From CAYMJO01 sp964391305 (lineage in GTDB: Bacteria > Patescibacteriota > CALEFQ01), in contig CAYMJO010000049.1 of NCBI GenBank assembly GCA_964391305.1, positions 1 to 6,466 on the forward strand: DNA of 6,466 bases. Reading direction: 5' to 3'. Of the stretch, positions 6,176-6,466 are shown piece by piece (position 1 is the stretch's first letter; each line of letters starts with the position of its first letter). The translations under genes were made by a program, and so were the position numbers. The notes under the pieces are model-generated. The model did no database searches. It had not been told where the DNA came from and saw only the letters and a list, made by a program, of their open reading frames with translations.

Positions 6176-6337
6176 TTAAAATTTAAAGAGAGTCAGTGAT
6201 GCTTCTGGGTTTGCCGATGTGAAGAGTACATATGCGACGAATCCGATCCCCGCAAGCAAGATAATCGTTACGCCAATCCATAGGCTAATGCGGTCTTGAT
6301 CGAGTGGCTTTTGTTGGGTTTGTTTTTGTTCTGGCAT
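6176..6337 (-). CDS. Small single-span membrane protein, 53 residues
   Basis: ATG at 6337-6335 opens 53 codons ending in TAA at 6176. The protein starts MPEQKQTQQKPLDQDR, a hydrophilic, Gln-rich cytoplasmic head. One clean membrane span follows (residues about 18-39, LWIGVTIILLAGIGFVAYVLF), then a short tail (TSANPEASLTLFKF). An in-frame stop 15 bases upstream leaves this ATG as the only start. No Shine-Dalgarno is visible, but the gene has a good promoter and a terminator of its own. This, together with the head-span-tail order, supports a real gene. I do not recognise the family; small single-span proteins of this kind can be subunits or regulators of larger envelope complexes, which here is only a guess. 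Confidence 0.7.
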   Translation of the reverse strand: MPEQKQTQQKPLDQDRISLWIGVTIILLAGIGFVAYVLFTSANPEASLTLFKF

Positions 6338-6369
6338 GAGGATTAATTTTTAAATTTATGGCTAGCTTC

Positions 6370-6398
6370 ATTTTATCATTTATTGGAGATCTGGGCAA
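6370..6398 (-). promoter_or_regulatory. Promoter of the small membrane-protein gene
   Basis: On the minus strand TTGCCC (6398-6393) and TAAAAT (6375-6370) are 17 bases apart, and TG sits one base before the -10, an extended form. The expected start is near 6363, leaving a 25-nt leader to the ATG at 6337. Matches are 4 of 6 and 5 of 6 with ideal spacing. Confidence 0.6.
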
Positions 6399-6419
6399 GG
6401 TGATGTTACTGGTTCGTTC

Positions 6420-6448
6420 CCATGGAAATTCCGTAGGAATTTCCATGG
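6420..6448. repeat. Perfect 13-bp inverted repeat with GTA loop
   Basis: CCATGGAAATTCC (6420-6432), GTA, then GGAATTTCCATGG (6436-6448) form a perfect hairpin. Each arm contains CCATGG, itself a palindrome. No T-tract follows on either strand, so it is not a terminator. It sits about 20 bases upstream of the -35 of the small membrane-protein gene. On the plus strand it is followed at once by GAGGAG (6451-6456), which resembles a ribosome binding site for a gene starting at or beyond the window edge. It may be an operator, a leader hairpin or the end of a small mobile element. Confidence 0.65.
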
Positions 6449-6466
6449 AAGAGGAGTACTAACATT

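Noticed and set aside
6464..6466. ATT at the window end as an infC-like start codon after GAGGAG
   Set aside because: The spacing is right, but one codon at the edge cannot be told from leader sequence before a normal ATG outside the window.

Overview
The window looks like AT-rich chromosomal DNA of a small-genome, uncultivated bacterium, most likely of the Candidate Phyla Radiation (Patescibacteria, Parcubacteria-like). I infer this from three things: the giant secreted mosaic protein (propeller repeats, FnIII/Ig-like, DUF11, SdrD-B-like and carboxypeptidase-regulatory-like domains with internal membrane segments), the membrane-anchored coiled-coil plus 3D-domain protein, and the weak or missing Shine-Dalgarno sites. 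The standard genetic code fits. There are no RNA genes, CRISPR arrays or transposase genes. The phylum is an inference from style, not from a marker gene.

Layout. Positions 1-45 may be the last codons of an upstream plus-strand gene. Positions 46-309 hold no convincing gene but are full of dyad symmetry (61-78, 93-108, 167-218), a terminator-like hairpin (222-248) and an extended -10 promoter (259-264). Positions 310-5097 (+) encode one 1595-residue cell-surface protein, which takes up three quarters of the window. A terminator that works in both directions (5122-5153) separates it from a convergent minus-strand gene for a 3D (double-psi beta-barrel) cell-wall protein. That gene is annotatable as 5235-5858, but its coding sequence clearly continues upstream. 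A 45-codon ORF starting at ATG 6052 joins it through a -1 shift on the heptamer A AAA AAG at 5930-5936, giving a 272-residue product. Further right is a 53-residue single-span membrane protein (6176-6337, minus) with its own promoter and terminator. The window ends in a perfect 13-bp inverted repeat followed by AGGAG, perhaps the leader of a divergent gene outside the window.

How the parts may fit together. All three proteins act at the envelope: a very large surface-displayed protein, a probable peptidoglycan-active 3D protein, and a tiny membrane protein. Each sits in its own transcription unit, so a shared pathway is not shown. The two points most worth following are the frameshift in the 3D gene (programmed recoding, decay or assembly error) and the 14 propeller blades, which look like a duplicated seven-blade propeller.
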